This document shows positions 1 to 5,358 of a DNA stretch of 5,358 nt, piece after piece. Position 1 is the stretch's first letter. Each line of letters starts with the position of its first letter. The notes below the pieces were generated by a model, which saw only the letters and a program-made list of their open reading frames with translations, did not search any database and was not told where the DNA came from. This stretch comes from Sulfuritalea sp. Its GTDB lineage: Bacteria; Pseudomonadota; Gammaproteobacteria; Burkholderiales; Rhodocyclaceae. A program made the translations under genes and the position numbers. Where the stretch lies: assembly GCA_022843505.1 (NCBI GenBank), contig JALHNN010000221.1, forward strand, positions 1 through 5,358, in the 5' to 3' direction.

Positions 1-2557
1 GCGCCGCCTTGCCGTAGGTGGCACCGATGTGGGAGCGCACCTCGATGCGGTCGCCCTCGGCGATGCCCAGGCCCGCCGCGGTCTTCGCGTTCATGATCAC
101 GCCGGCATGGCCGCGCAGGTTCTGCGCCACTTCGTGCATCACCTCGATCGCGGCGTTGCCGCCGGCGTGGTACTGCATGCTCTTCGTGGTCAGCAGCCAG
201 AAGGGGAAGTCCGCCGCCTTGGCGCCCGTCTTTTCCAGGTTGCGGATCCAGCGCCCCGGCACGTCGTGCCATTCCGGCAGCGCCGTGTATTCGGAAAGCT
301 GCTCGTCCCACCAGTTCATCTTCTTTTCGTGCAGGCGGCGGCCGAGTTCGCGGCCGGCGCGCATCAGGCGTTCCTGGTAGGGGAGTTCATAGCGCAGGCC
401 GTGCTGTTCCATGGTCGGCGTCAGGTACCACTCGAGCCGCGACATGGGCACGGTGAAGAAACCGTGCTCCTCGAACCACTTCAGGTCATGCTCTTCGCGC
501 CCCTCGGAAAGGCTCAAGGTCGCGGCGCGGCAGACGGCATCCCAGACCTGTTCGCTGGTCGGCGGCGTCGCCGGATCGAGGCGCAGGTCGTAGCCTTCGC
601 CCTTCAGCGGCGAGACGCCGGAGATGCCCTTGTTGATGGCCTTGACGTAGGGCTCGAGCAGGCCGGTGCGGCGCGCCAGCTCGGTGGTGATCCAGGTGAA
701 GTCGCGCGCCTCGCCCTGCGGTTCGACGGCCTTGGCGCGCAATACCACGCCCTTGTGGTCCCAGAACTGCTCCATGTACTTGGTGCCGCCCATGCGGATC
801 ATCTGCGTCGATTCGAGATCGGTGGCCTCGGGCAGCAGCACATCGGCCATGTAGTTGGTCTCGTCGACCGTGTAGGCGAAGCAGGCCATGAAGGGGAACT
901 TCGCCGCGATCTCGGCCAGATGTCGGGTGTCCCAGAAGGAGATCGAGGGATTCGAGCGATACACCAGCCAGACCTCGGGCAGCGTCGGCATCGGCATGCT
1001 CCAGTCGTCGGGACGCTCGTTCTGGAACATCCACGCCAGCTGGGTCGGGCCCAGCGCCTGGCTCCAGGCGCCGTTGTGGCCGACGATGGGCACCAGCGTC
1101 TGGTGCAGGTTGCGCGTCGAGGGCGATACCTGCCATTCTTCCTTGCTGGTCGGATTGAAGTACTGGACCATGAAGCCGTCTTCGCCCGGCGCCACCGAGA
1201 GATGACGGTTGTCGCGCGACTTGTTGAGGCGCACCGTGGTGCCGAGCAGGCCGCCCGGGTTCTCCAGGGCGCCGACCAGCGCCGCCAGCACGGTGCGCGC
1301 CCAGCAGCATTCAAAGGCGCCCCAGCCGTTATTCACTGACTTGCCCAGGGTCACGGCCACCGGACGCAGCGGCAGCGTCTTGCCGTCGATCACGATGGTC
1401 TCGCCGATGCTGGCTGCCTCGAGGTATTCGTTGGCGATGCGGCGGATGGTCTCGGCCTTGACGTCGCAAATCGTCTCGGCCCATTCCGGCGAGTACTTTT
1501 CGATGTGCCGCGACAGCATCTCGTAGGCGGTCCTGCCCTCGACGTCGCTGTACTCGCGCCGCTCCTTGTCGGCATCGACCACCACGGCCTTGCCGACGCG
1601 ATAGCAACCGGCCACGGCCGGCTTGGCGCCGGGCGTGTCGTGCGCCACGGCGCTTGCGGTGGTCTCGTCCCACACCAGCGGCTTGCCGCTTTGCGGATCG
1701 CGCAGGTAGAGCCCGTCCGGCGCCACCAGGTAGGGCGAGGCGGTGCGGTCGCGCAGGAAGGGAACATCGAGCTTGGCGAGGCCGTTCTCGCGCACCAGGA
1801 CATGGATCAGCGCAAACAGGAAGGCCGGGTCGGTCTTGGGCCGGATCGGCACCCACTCGGCGGAACAGGCCCCGGTGGCGGAAAGGTGGGGTTCCACCTG
1901 CACGCGCTTGTAGCCGCGCACGCGGGCATCGGCGTGGCGGATCACGGCGCAGGGTCCGCCGGTGACATCGACGTTGGCGCCGACCGCGATGTTGTAGCGG
2001 CAATTCGGCGTGTCGGCGGCGACGGTGAAGCCGCGATGCCAGAACTCGCCGTAAAGATGTTCGGAATGCACGCACTTGACGCCCTGGCCGGAGCCGAAAC
2101 TGAAATCGACCTCGCCCCAGGCGGCAAGGAAGGCCGGGAAGGTGCCCATGTAATTCGACGGCGTGCCGCCGTGGCCGAGGCTCACCGCGACGCGCGGCAG
2201 GCCGGCGTCGTCCACCAGGCCCTTGGCGCGCACCGCCTTGAGCTTGTCGGCGACGATGTCCAGCGCCTCGTCCCAGGAAATCGGCACGAAGCCCGGATCC
2301 TCGTTGCGCCCCTTCTTCGGGTTGGTCCGCTTCATCGGCGTGCTGACCCGGTTCGGGTTGTAGGTCTTCTGCACCAGGCCGTAGGCCTTGACGCAGACCT
2401 TGCCCTTGGCCGGATGCACGTCGGCGGCGGCAAAGTTGGGCTCGATCTCGGTGGCGACTCCGTCGACCACCTTGACGTTCATCAGGTCGGGGCCCGAGAC
2501 GCAGTTGTAGCAGTAGCTGGGAACGCGCTTGACCGACTTGGGCTGGACGGCTTCCAT
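1..2557 (-). CDS. padB: Molybdopterin oxidoreductase catalytic subunit, probable phenylacetyl-CoA:acceptor oxidoreductase PadB (3' end outside window)
   Basis: A continuous reading frame of 852 codons runs from ATG 2557-2555 off the left edge. The protein is a bis-MGD enzyme of the DMSO reductase family. It has an N-terminal Fe-S region with C16, C19 and C55 followed by K57, then the usual PISWDEAL segment (residues 92-99). C162 in GVKCVHSEH is a likely Mo ligand. From about residue 800 the molydopterin-binding C-terminal domain starts, so roughly 50-90 residues are missing. There is no twin-arginine signal, which implies a cytoplasmic enzyme and suits a CoA-thioester substrate. Known PadBCD oxidises phenylacetyl-CoA to phenylglyoxylate, with electrons going to quinone. 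The PadB call rests on remembered similarity plus the adjacent paaX and fdhD, so the fold is certain and the substrate is inferred. padC/padD-like Fe-S and membrane subunits would be expected beyond base 1. The third cluster cysteine is absent (P23/D24 instead). Confidence 0.8.
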   Translation of the reverse strand, partial: MEAVQPKSVKRVPSYCYNCVSGPDLMNVKVVDGVATEIEPNFAAADVHPAKGKVCVKAYGLVQKTYNPNRVSTPMKRTNPKKGRNEDPGFVPISWDEALDIVADKLKAVRAKGLVDDAGLPRVAVSLGHGGTPSNYMGTFPAFLAAWGEVDFSFGSGQGVKCVHSEHLYGEFWHRGFTVAADTPNCRYNIAVGANVDVTGGPCAVIRHADARVRGYKRVQVEPHLSATGACSAEWVPIRPKTDPAFLFALIHVLVRENGLAKLDVPFLRDRTASPYLVAPDGLYLRDPQSGKPLVWDETTASAVAHDTPGAKPAVAGCYRVGKAVVVDADKERREYSDVEGRTAYEMLSRHIEKYSPEWAETICDVKAETIRRIANEYLEAASIGETIVIDGKTLPLRPVAVTLGKSVNNGWGAFECCWARTVLAALVGALENPGGLLGTTVRLNKSRDNRHLSVAPGEDGFMVQYFNPTSKEEWQVSPSTRNLHQTLVPIVGHNGAWSQALGPTQLAWMFQNERPDDWSMPMPTLPEVWLVYRSNPSISFWDTRHLAEIAAKFPFMACFAYTVDETNYMADVLLPEATDLESTQMIRMGGTKYMEQFWDHKGVVLRAKAVEPQGEARDFTWITTELARRTGLLEPYVKAINKGISGVSPLKGEGYDLRLDPATPPTSEQVWDAVCRAATLSLSEGREEHDLKWFEEHGFFTVPMSRLEWYLTPTMEQHGLRYELPYQERLMRAGRELGRRLHEKKMNWWDEQLSEYTALPEWHDVPGRWIRNLEKTGAKAADFPFWLLTTKSMQYHAGGNAAIEVMHEVAQNLRGHAGVIMNAKTAAGLGIAEGDRIEVRSHIGATYGKAA

Positions 2558-2561
2558 GGTG

Positions 2562-2569
2562 ATTTCCTC
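2562..2569 (-). promoter_or_regulatory. Ribosome binding site of the Mo oxidoreductase, overlapping the fdhD stop
   Basis: On the minus strand the sequence reads TGAGGAAATCACCATG. The fdhD stop TGA (2570-2568) is part of the GAGGA Shine-Dalgarno element, which sits about 7 nt before ATG 2557. The genes are 10 nt apart, which suggests co-transcription and translational coupling of the cofactor sulfurtransferase to the enzyme it would serve. It also fixes the start of the large gene. Confidence 0.8.
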
Positions 2570-3383
2570 AATGAATCCGTTGCGGGTGCGAATAGACGCA
2601 GTGCCGCTCGCCGCGGGCGAAGCCGATCAGCGTCACCCCCGATTCGACGGCGACGCGGACGGCCATGCCGGTCGGCGCCGATACGGCGGCGACTACGGCG
2701 ATGCCGGCGGCGGCGGCCTTCTGCACGATTTCGTAACTGGCACGACTGGTCATCAGCGCGAAACCGTCGTCAAAGCTTCGCCGCTGTTGCGCCAGCGCGC
2801 CGATCATCTTGTCCAGCGCATTGTGGCGACCGACGTCCTCGCGCAGCAGTTCGATGCGGCCGCCCCGGTCGCACCAGGCCGCGGCATGAACCGCCCCGGT
2901 GAGTCCGAAGAGCTGCTGGTGGTGCTGCAACTGGGTCAGCGCCTGGGCCACGGCGTCCTCGGTCAGCACCGCGCAGGAATCGACGCGCGCGGCGCGGCGT
3001 GCCAACTGGTCCAGGCTTTCCGTGCCGCACAGGCCGCAGCCGGTGCGGCCGGCCAGGCTGCGCCGGTGGGCCTTGAGCGCCTGGGCCCGTTCGGCGGTGA
3101 GCTGCATGCAAACCTCGATGCCGCTGCGGCGCTCGACGATCTCGAGATCGAGTATCTCGCCGGCACGGCCGACGACGCATTCGCTGAGACTGAAGCCGAG
3201 CGCGAATTCGTCGAGGTCGGCGGGTGTCGCCAGCATCACGGCGTGGGAGATGCCGTTATAGACCAGGGCCACCGGGACTTCCTCGGCGAGCGTCTCCTCG
3301 CAGGCGACGACGCCGCTTTGCGTGCGCCGGCTCGCCGGATAGGGACGATGCGTCTGCTGCTCCAGGTCTGTGGCGATTTGCAT
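2568..3383 (-). CDS. fdhD: FdhD, sulfurtransferase for the molybdenum bis-MGD cofactor
   Basis: This 271-residue protein is the usual length for FdhD. Hallmarks are the CGLC pair (C116, C119) that carries persulfide sulfur in the E. coli protein, EFALGF (59-64), REDVGRHNALDK (181-192), MTSRASYE (211-218), SAPTG (235-239) and LIGFARG (252-258). FdhD takes sulfur from the cysteine desulfurase IscS, binds bis-MGD and delivers the terminal sulfido ligand to Mo/W enzymes such as formate dehydrogenase. It is cytoplasmic. ATG 3383 is supported by GGAGGAG nine nt upstream. It is the first gene of a leftward unit with the Mo oxidoreductase 10 nt downstream. No formate dehydrogenase is visible, so this copy may serve that neighbour. 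The identification is firm; the partner is inferred from position. Confidence 0.97.
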   Translation of the reverse strand: MQIATDLEQQTHRPYPASRRTQSGVVACEETLAEEVPVALVYNGISHAVMLATPADLDEFALGFSLSECVVGRAGEILDLEIVERRSGIEVCMQLTAERAQALKAHRRSLAGRTGCGLCGTESLDQLARRAARVDSCAVLTEDAVAQALTQLQHHQQLFGLTGAVHAAAWCDRGGRIELLREDVGRHNALDKMIGALAQQRRSFDDGFALMTSRASYEIVQKAAAAGIAVVAAVSAPTGMAVRVAVESGVTLIGFARGERHCVYSHPQRIH

Positions 3384-3392
3384 TTCGGCCGG

Positions 3393-3399
3393 CTCCTCC
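3393..3399 (-). promoter_or_regulatory. Ribosome binding site of fdhD
   Basis: The minus-strand sequence GGAGGAG lies nine nt before ATG 3383. It is a near-perfect Shine-Dalgarno element and decides the fdhD start. Confidence 0.8.
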
Positions 3400-3427
3400 G
3401 GGTGGGGCTGCTTACCCCGTTTTCGTT

Positions 3428-3456
3428 ACGATACAGTTTAGCCATTCAAAAAGCAA
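3428..3456 (-). promoter_or_regulatory. Predicted sigma70-type promoter for fdhD and the Mo oxidoreductase
   Basis: Read on the minus strand, TTGCTT (3456-3451) is followed after exactly 17 nt by TATCGT (3433-3428). These are modest matches to -35 and -10 boxes, inside an AT-rich island in a GC-rich region. Transcription would start near 3421, giving a leader of about 38 nt with the fdhD ribosome binding site. The whole promoter lies within the GATACA/TGTATC inverted repeat, as expected for repression. This is a prediction from spacing and base composition only. Confidence 0.45.
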
Positions 3457-3468
3457 GCTTTGTGTATC
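3430..3468. promoter_or_regulatory. Candidate PaaX-type operator, copy 1 (divergent fdhD/paaX region)
   Basis: Perfect 6-bp inverted arms GATACA (3430-3435) and TGTATC (3463-3468) are separated by 27 nt, with arm starts 33 bp apart, close to three helical turns. The left arm extends as GATACAGTTT, which is repeated exactly at 4555-4564. The repeat covers the predicted fdhD promoter. It also overlaps a possible rightward -10 box, TATCAT (3465-3470), that could serve paaX. PaaX is the only regulator encoded here, so it is the natural candidate to bind. That assignment is inference. Confidence 0.55.
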
Positions 3469-3495
3469 ATATTAGAGTCGCCTAATGCGGAATAC

Positions 3496-3505
3496 TGTAT
3501 ACAAT
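3496..3505 (+). promoter_or_regulatory. Palindrome TGTATACA overlapping a possible paaX -10 box
   Basis: The perfect 8-bp palindrome TGTATACA (3496-3503) overlaps TACAAT (3500-3505), a 5-of-6 match to the -10 consensus. It contains the TGTAT/ATACA half-site elements seen in the two longer inverted repeats, so it could be an autoregulatory site. No good -35 box is found 16-18 nt upstream, which makes the promoter call weak. Confidence 0.3.
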
Positions 3506-3531
3506 CCCCTGTCCCATGACCCTCGCCTAGA

Positions 3532-4542
3532 ATGCCGCCAGCCGGGTCTCACCGGGCTCCCGAATCACCGCCACGCATCGGACGACAATTGAAAAGCCGA
3601 CATCTCAGCCAGTGGATCGCCAGCTACCTCGACCAGCACCCGGCCCGCGCCAACTCCCTGATCATCACGATCTACGGCGATTTCATCGCCCCCCACGGCG
3701 GCACGGTCTGGCTCGGCAGCTTCATCCGCCTGGTCGAGCCGCTGGGGCTGAACGAGCGCATGGTGCGCACCAGCGTGTACCGCCTGTCGCAGGAGAAATG
3801 GCTGGTCTCGGAACAGATCGGGCGCCGCAGCTACTACAGCCTCACCACCTCCGGGCGCCGCCGCTTCGAGCATGCCTACCGCCGCATCTATTTCGCCCCC
3901 CAGGACACCTGGGGCGGCGAATGGCAACTGGTGCTGATCCCCGCCTCGCTGGCCGGCGCGCCGCGCGACCAGCTGCGCAAGGAACTCACCTGGGCCGGCT
4001 ACGGCGCGCTGGCCTCGGGCATCCTGGCCCATCCTTCGGCCGATTCCGAGGCGCTGCTCGACATCCTCCAGGAGACCGGCGCCCACGACAGGGTGGTCGC
4101 CCTGCGCGCCGCCAACATCAGCCCGCTGACCAGCCGCCCCCTGCAGGAACTGGTGCACGAATGCTGGAACCTCGACGTGCTCGCCGCCAAGTACACCGAC
4201 TTCATCGAGCGCTTCCGTCCGGTGCTGCGCACCCTGCGCGGAACGGCCGAGCTCGATCCGGAGCAGTGCTTCCTGCTGCAGACCCTGCTGATGCACGATT
4301 TCCGGCGGGCGCTGCTGCACGACCCCCAATTGCCCGCGCAGCTGCTGCCTGCCAACTGGAGCGGCGGCGTCGCGCGCCAGCTCTGCCGCGACATCTACGC
4401 CCTCACCTGGCCCCACGCCCAACGCCACCTGATGACGGTCTGCGAAACCGCCAGCGGCGCCCTGCCGCCGGCGGCGAGCTACTACCACGAGCGCTTCGGC
4501 GGCCTCGCCGCCGCCGTCGACCCGGCGACTGCCGACAATTGA
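3532..4542 (+). CDS. paaX: PaaX-family transcriptional repressor (phenylacetyl-CoA-responsive)
   Basis: The PaaX family is recognised along its length. An N-terminal winged-helix region (about residues 42-108) contains SLIITIYGDF, GGTVWLGS, ERMVRTSVYRL and IGRRSYYSLT. A central domain holds WQLVLIP and LTWAGYGALASGI. The C-terminal PaaX region holds ECWNLDVLAAKYTDFI (210-225), LLMHDFRRALLHDP and RFGGL (321-325). Characterised PaaX represses aerobic phenylacetate (paa) genes and is released by phenylacetyl-CoA. The start is uncertain. ATG 3532 gives 336 residues, but it has no Shine-Dalgarno and adds a proline-rich tail unlike E. coli PaaX. The in-frame TTG at 3589 gives 317 residues, near the E. 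coli length of 316, with a weak GGA six nt upstream. Here it stands divergent to an anaerobic-type Mo enzyme and upstream of an acyl-CoA synthetase rather than next to visible paa oxygenase genes. Confidence 0.94.
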   Translation: MPPAGSHRAPESPPRIGRQLKSRHLSQWIASYLDQHPARANSLIITIYGDFIAPHGGTVWLGSFIRLVEPLGLNERMVRTSVYRLSQEKWLVSEQIGRRSYYSLTTSGRRRFEHAYRRIYFAPQDTWGGEWQLVLIPASLAGAPRDQLRKELTWAGYGALASGILAHPSADSEALLDILQETGAHDRVVALRAANISPLTSRPLQELVHECWNLDVLAAKYTDFIERFRPVLRTLRGTAELDPEQCFLLQTLLMHDFRRALLHDPQLPAQLLPANWSGGVARQLCRDIYALTWPHAQRHLMTVCETASGALPPAASYYHERFGGLAAAVDPATADN

Positions 4543-4554
4543 TGGATATCAATT

Positions 4555-4592
4555 GATACAGTTTGTTTTGTCTTTGCGTACGTTTTTGTATC
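4555..4592. promoter_or_regulatory. Candidate PaaX-type operator, copy 2 (upstream of the acyl-CoA synthetase)
   Basis: Inverted arms GATACA (4555-4560) and TGTATC (4587-4592) are separated by 26 nt, matching copy 1 in arm sequence and nearly in spacing. GATACAGTTT is identical over 10 bp in both copies. The right arms also share trailing AT-rich sequence (ATATTAG versus GATATAG). It overlaps the predicted -35 box and abuts the -10 of the downstream promoter. Regulation by the PaaX protein encoded just upstream is inferred. Confidence 0.55.
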
Positions 4593-4601
4593 TGATATAG
4601 T
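4574..4601 (+). promoter_or_regulatory. Predicted promoter of the acyl-CoA synthetase gene (extended -10)
   Basis: TTGCGT (4574-4579) lies 16 nt before TATAGT (4596-4601), and the latter is preceded by TG one base away (4593-4594), an extended -10 arrangement. Transcription would begin near 4608, with a leader of about 43 nt. An own promoter fits the 108-nt gap after paaX. Predicted by eye only. Confidence 0.45.
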
Positions 4602-4637
4602 TCGCTCCAGAGATGGGCTGCCGGGGTGCCGCCTCTC

Positions 4638-4644
4638 GGGGGAG
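4638..4644 (+). promoter_or_regulatory. Ribosome binding site of the acyl-CoA synthetase
   Basis: GGGGGAG lies six nt before ATG 4651. It is a strong Shine-Dalgarno element and supports that start, even though the resulting N-terminus is unusual for the family. Confidence 0.75.
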
Positions 4645-4650
4645 AACAAA

Positions 4651-5358
4651 ATGAACCAAGCGCCGCATACCGCCGCCGGCCAGCCGGCGCCCATCCACGC
4701 CGTCCCATTGGCCGCAGGTCTGTTTCGCCAGGCTGCCGCTGCCGGCAGGCAAGCCCTGGAAGGCTCCGAACTGGAAACCCTGCTCGCGGCCCTGGGAATC
4801 GCCTGCGCGCCAGCCGCCGCCGAGCCGCAGGCGCCCAGCCTGCGCATCAGACTCGAACGTACGCGCGAGTTCGGCATGGTGCTGAGTGCTGGCTTCGGCG
4901 GCCCCGATGCAGAAATCGACGAATGCAATTTCCGCCGCGACCGCGCCGCCGTCCATGCCGCCGCCGAACTGACCGATGCCGAAGACTTCCTCGCCCTGTT
5001 CAAACGTACCATCGCCTGGCAGCGCCATGCGGCGGAGGCACTCCGCAACGGCACAGCGACGTCCGAGGCGGCCCTCCGCGCCGGGTTCGAGGCCCTCCTC
5101 ACCTTCGCCCGCGGCCCGTGGCAGGATTTGCTGCCGCAGAGCCTGGAACTGGATCCGGTGCTGGCCGGCGGTTCGATCGCGGTCGCTGCGGCGCGCTGCG
5201 AGTTCGCTGCAGCCCCGGCGCCGCGCCTGCCGCGGCCGACCCACAAGATAGACAAGCTGATACATCCCAGGTCGATCGGCATCATCGGCGTGTCGTCGAC
5301 CAGCATGAACTTCGGCCGCATCATCCTCAAGAACCTGATGGGCAGCGGCTACCCGAAG
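4651..5358 (+). CDS. NDP-forming acyl-CoA synthetase with reduced N-terminal ATP-grasp-like region (3' end outside window)
   Basis: The 236 visible codons start at ATG 4651 behind a strong ribosome binding site. Residues 199-236 open a CoA-binding Rossmann domain of the ADP-forming acetyl-CoA synthetase/succinyl-CoA synthetase alpha type (KLIHPRSIGIIGVSS, then FGRIILKNLMGSGYPK). Residues 39-50 (SELETLLAALGI) resemble the start of an ATP-grasp domain of this family. Residues 65-185 resemble its second half, with LERTREFGMVLSAGFGG and LELDPVLAGG. About 100 residues expected between them are absent, and the usual ELDINP motif is altered to ELDP, so this module may not bind nucleotide. A working ATP-grasp domain might follow beyond the window. 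Known enzymes interconvert acyl-CoA plus NDP and phosphate with free acid plus NTP. The substrate is unknown; an arylacetate such as phenylacetate is inferred from paaX and the Mo enzyme. Confidence 0.85.
   Translation, partial: MNQAPHTAAGQPAPIHAVPLAAGLFRQAAAAGRQALEGSELETLLAALGIACAPAAAEPQAPSLRIRLERTREFGMVLSAGFGGPDAEIDECNFRRDRAAVHAAAELTDAEDFLALFKRTIAWQRHAAEALRNGTATSEAALRAGFEALLTFARGPWQDLLPQSLELDPVLAGGSIAVAAARCEFAAAPAPRLPRPTHKIDKLIHPRSIGIIGVSSTSMNFGRIILKNLMGSGYPK

Noticed and set aside
2557..2567. Possible promoter between fdhD and the Mo oxidoreductase
   Set aside because: The gap is only 10 nt and is taken up by the ribosome binding site. The genes are best read as one operon.
29..2902. Long plus-strand open frames opposite the Mo oxidoreductase (29-1339 and 1505-2902)
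   Set aside because: They are antisense shadows of a GC-rich gene. Their translations are low-complexity, rich in Ala/Arg/Gly/His and show no family motifs, while the minus strand encodes a clear molybdoenzyme throughout.
3403..3417. GGGG/CCCC hairpin in the fdhD leader
   Set aside because: Only a 4-bp stem with a 7-nt loop, easily found by chance in GC-rich sequence. No riboswitch-like structure was recognised.
2529..3485. Plus-strand frame of 318 codons opposite fdhD
   Set aside because: fdhD on the other strand has all family motifs and a strong ribosome binding site. The plus-strand product is unrecognisable and starts inside the neighbouring gene.
3565..4556. Frames of about 300 codons overlapping paaX on both strands
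   Set aside because: They show skewed composition (Pro/Arg or Gly/Ala rich) and no motifs. The PaaX frame matches the family over its full length.
4537..4575. Possible intrinsic terminator after paaX (AATTGAT-GGAT-ATCAATT followed by T-rich sequence)
   Set aside because: The stem is entirely A/T apart from one G-C pair and the following Ts are interrupted. It does not look like a stable terminator; the T-rich stretch is better explained by the promoter.
4482..5330. Minus-strand frames opposite the acyl-CoA synthetase
   Set aside because: They overlap the intergenic operator and a gene with a good ribosome binding site and a recognisable CoA-binding domain. Their products are low-complexity.

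Overview
The window is about 5.4 kb of GC-rich bacterial DNA packed with genes. The gene content is an anaerobic-type molybdenum hydroxylase, FdhD, a PaaX-family repressor and an NDP-forming acyl-CoA synthetase. This suggests a denitrifying or otherwise anaerobic aromatic-degrading betaproteobacterium, such as the Thauera/Azoarcus/Aromatoleum group. The taxon is inferred from gene content and base composition only.

Layout. The leftward (minus-strand) unit is fdhD (3383 to 2568) followed by a large molybdopterin oxidoreductase catalytic subunit (2557 to beyond base 1, 852 codons visible). The fdhD stop codon lies within the ribosome binding site of the second gene. An AT-rich divergent control region of about 150-200 bp (roughly 3384-3588) separates this unit from a rightward paaX-family gene (ATG 3532 or TTG 3589, to 4542). 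After a second AT-rich gap (4543-4650) comes the start of a rightward gene for an NDP-forming acyl-CoA synthetase (4651 to beyond the window end). Its CoA-binding Rossmann domain is preceded by what looks like a shrunken ATP-grasp domain.

How the genes may fit together. In known family members PaaX senses phenylacetyl-CoA. The Mo enzyme resembles the catalytic subunit PadB of phenylacetyl-CoA:acceptor oxidoreductase, which oxidises phenylacetyl-CoA at the alpha carbon towards phenylglyoxylate in anaerobic phenylalanine/phenylacetate degradation. FdhD would sulfurate its molybdenum cofactor, and the acyl-CoA synthetase could make or interconvert the arylacetyl-CoA substrate. The most striking non-coding signal supports this as one regulon. 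The same inverted repeat, GATACA-(26 or 27 nt)-TGTATC, with GATACAGTTT identical over 10 bp in the left arm, lies over the predicted fdhD promoter and over the predicted promoter of the acyl-CoA synthetase. No RNA genes, CRISPR arrays or mobile elements were seen.
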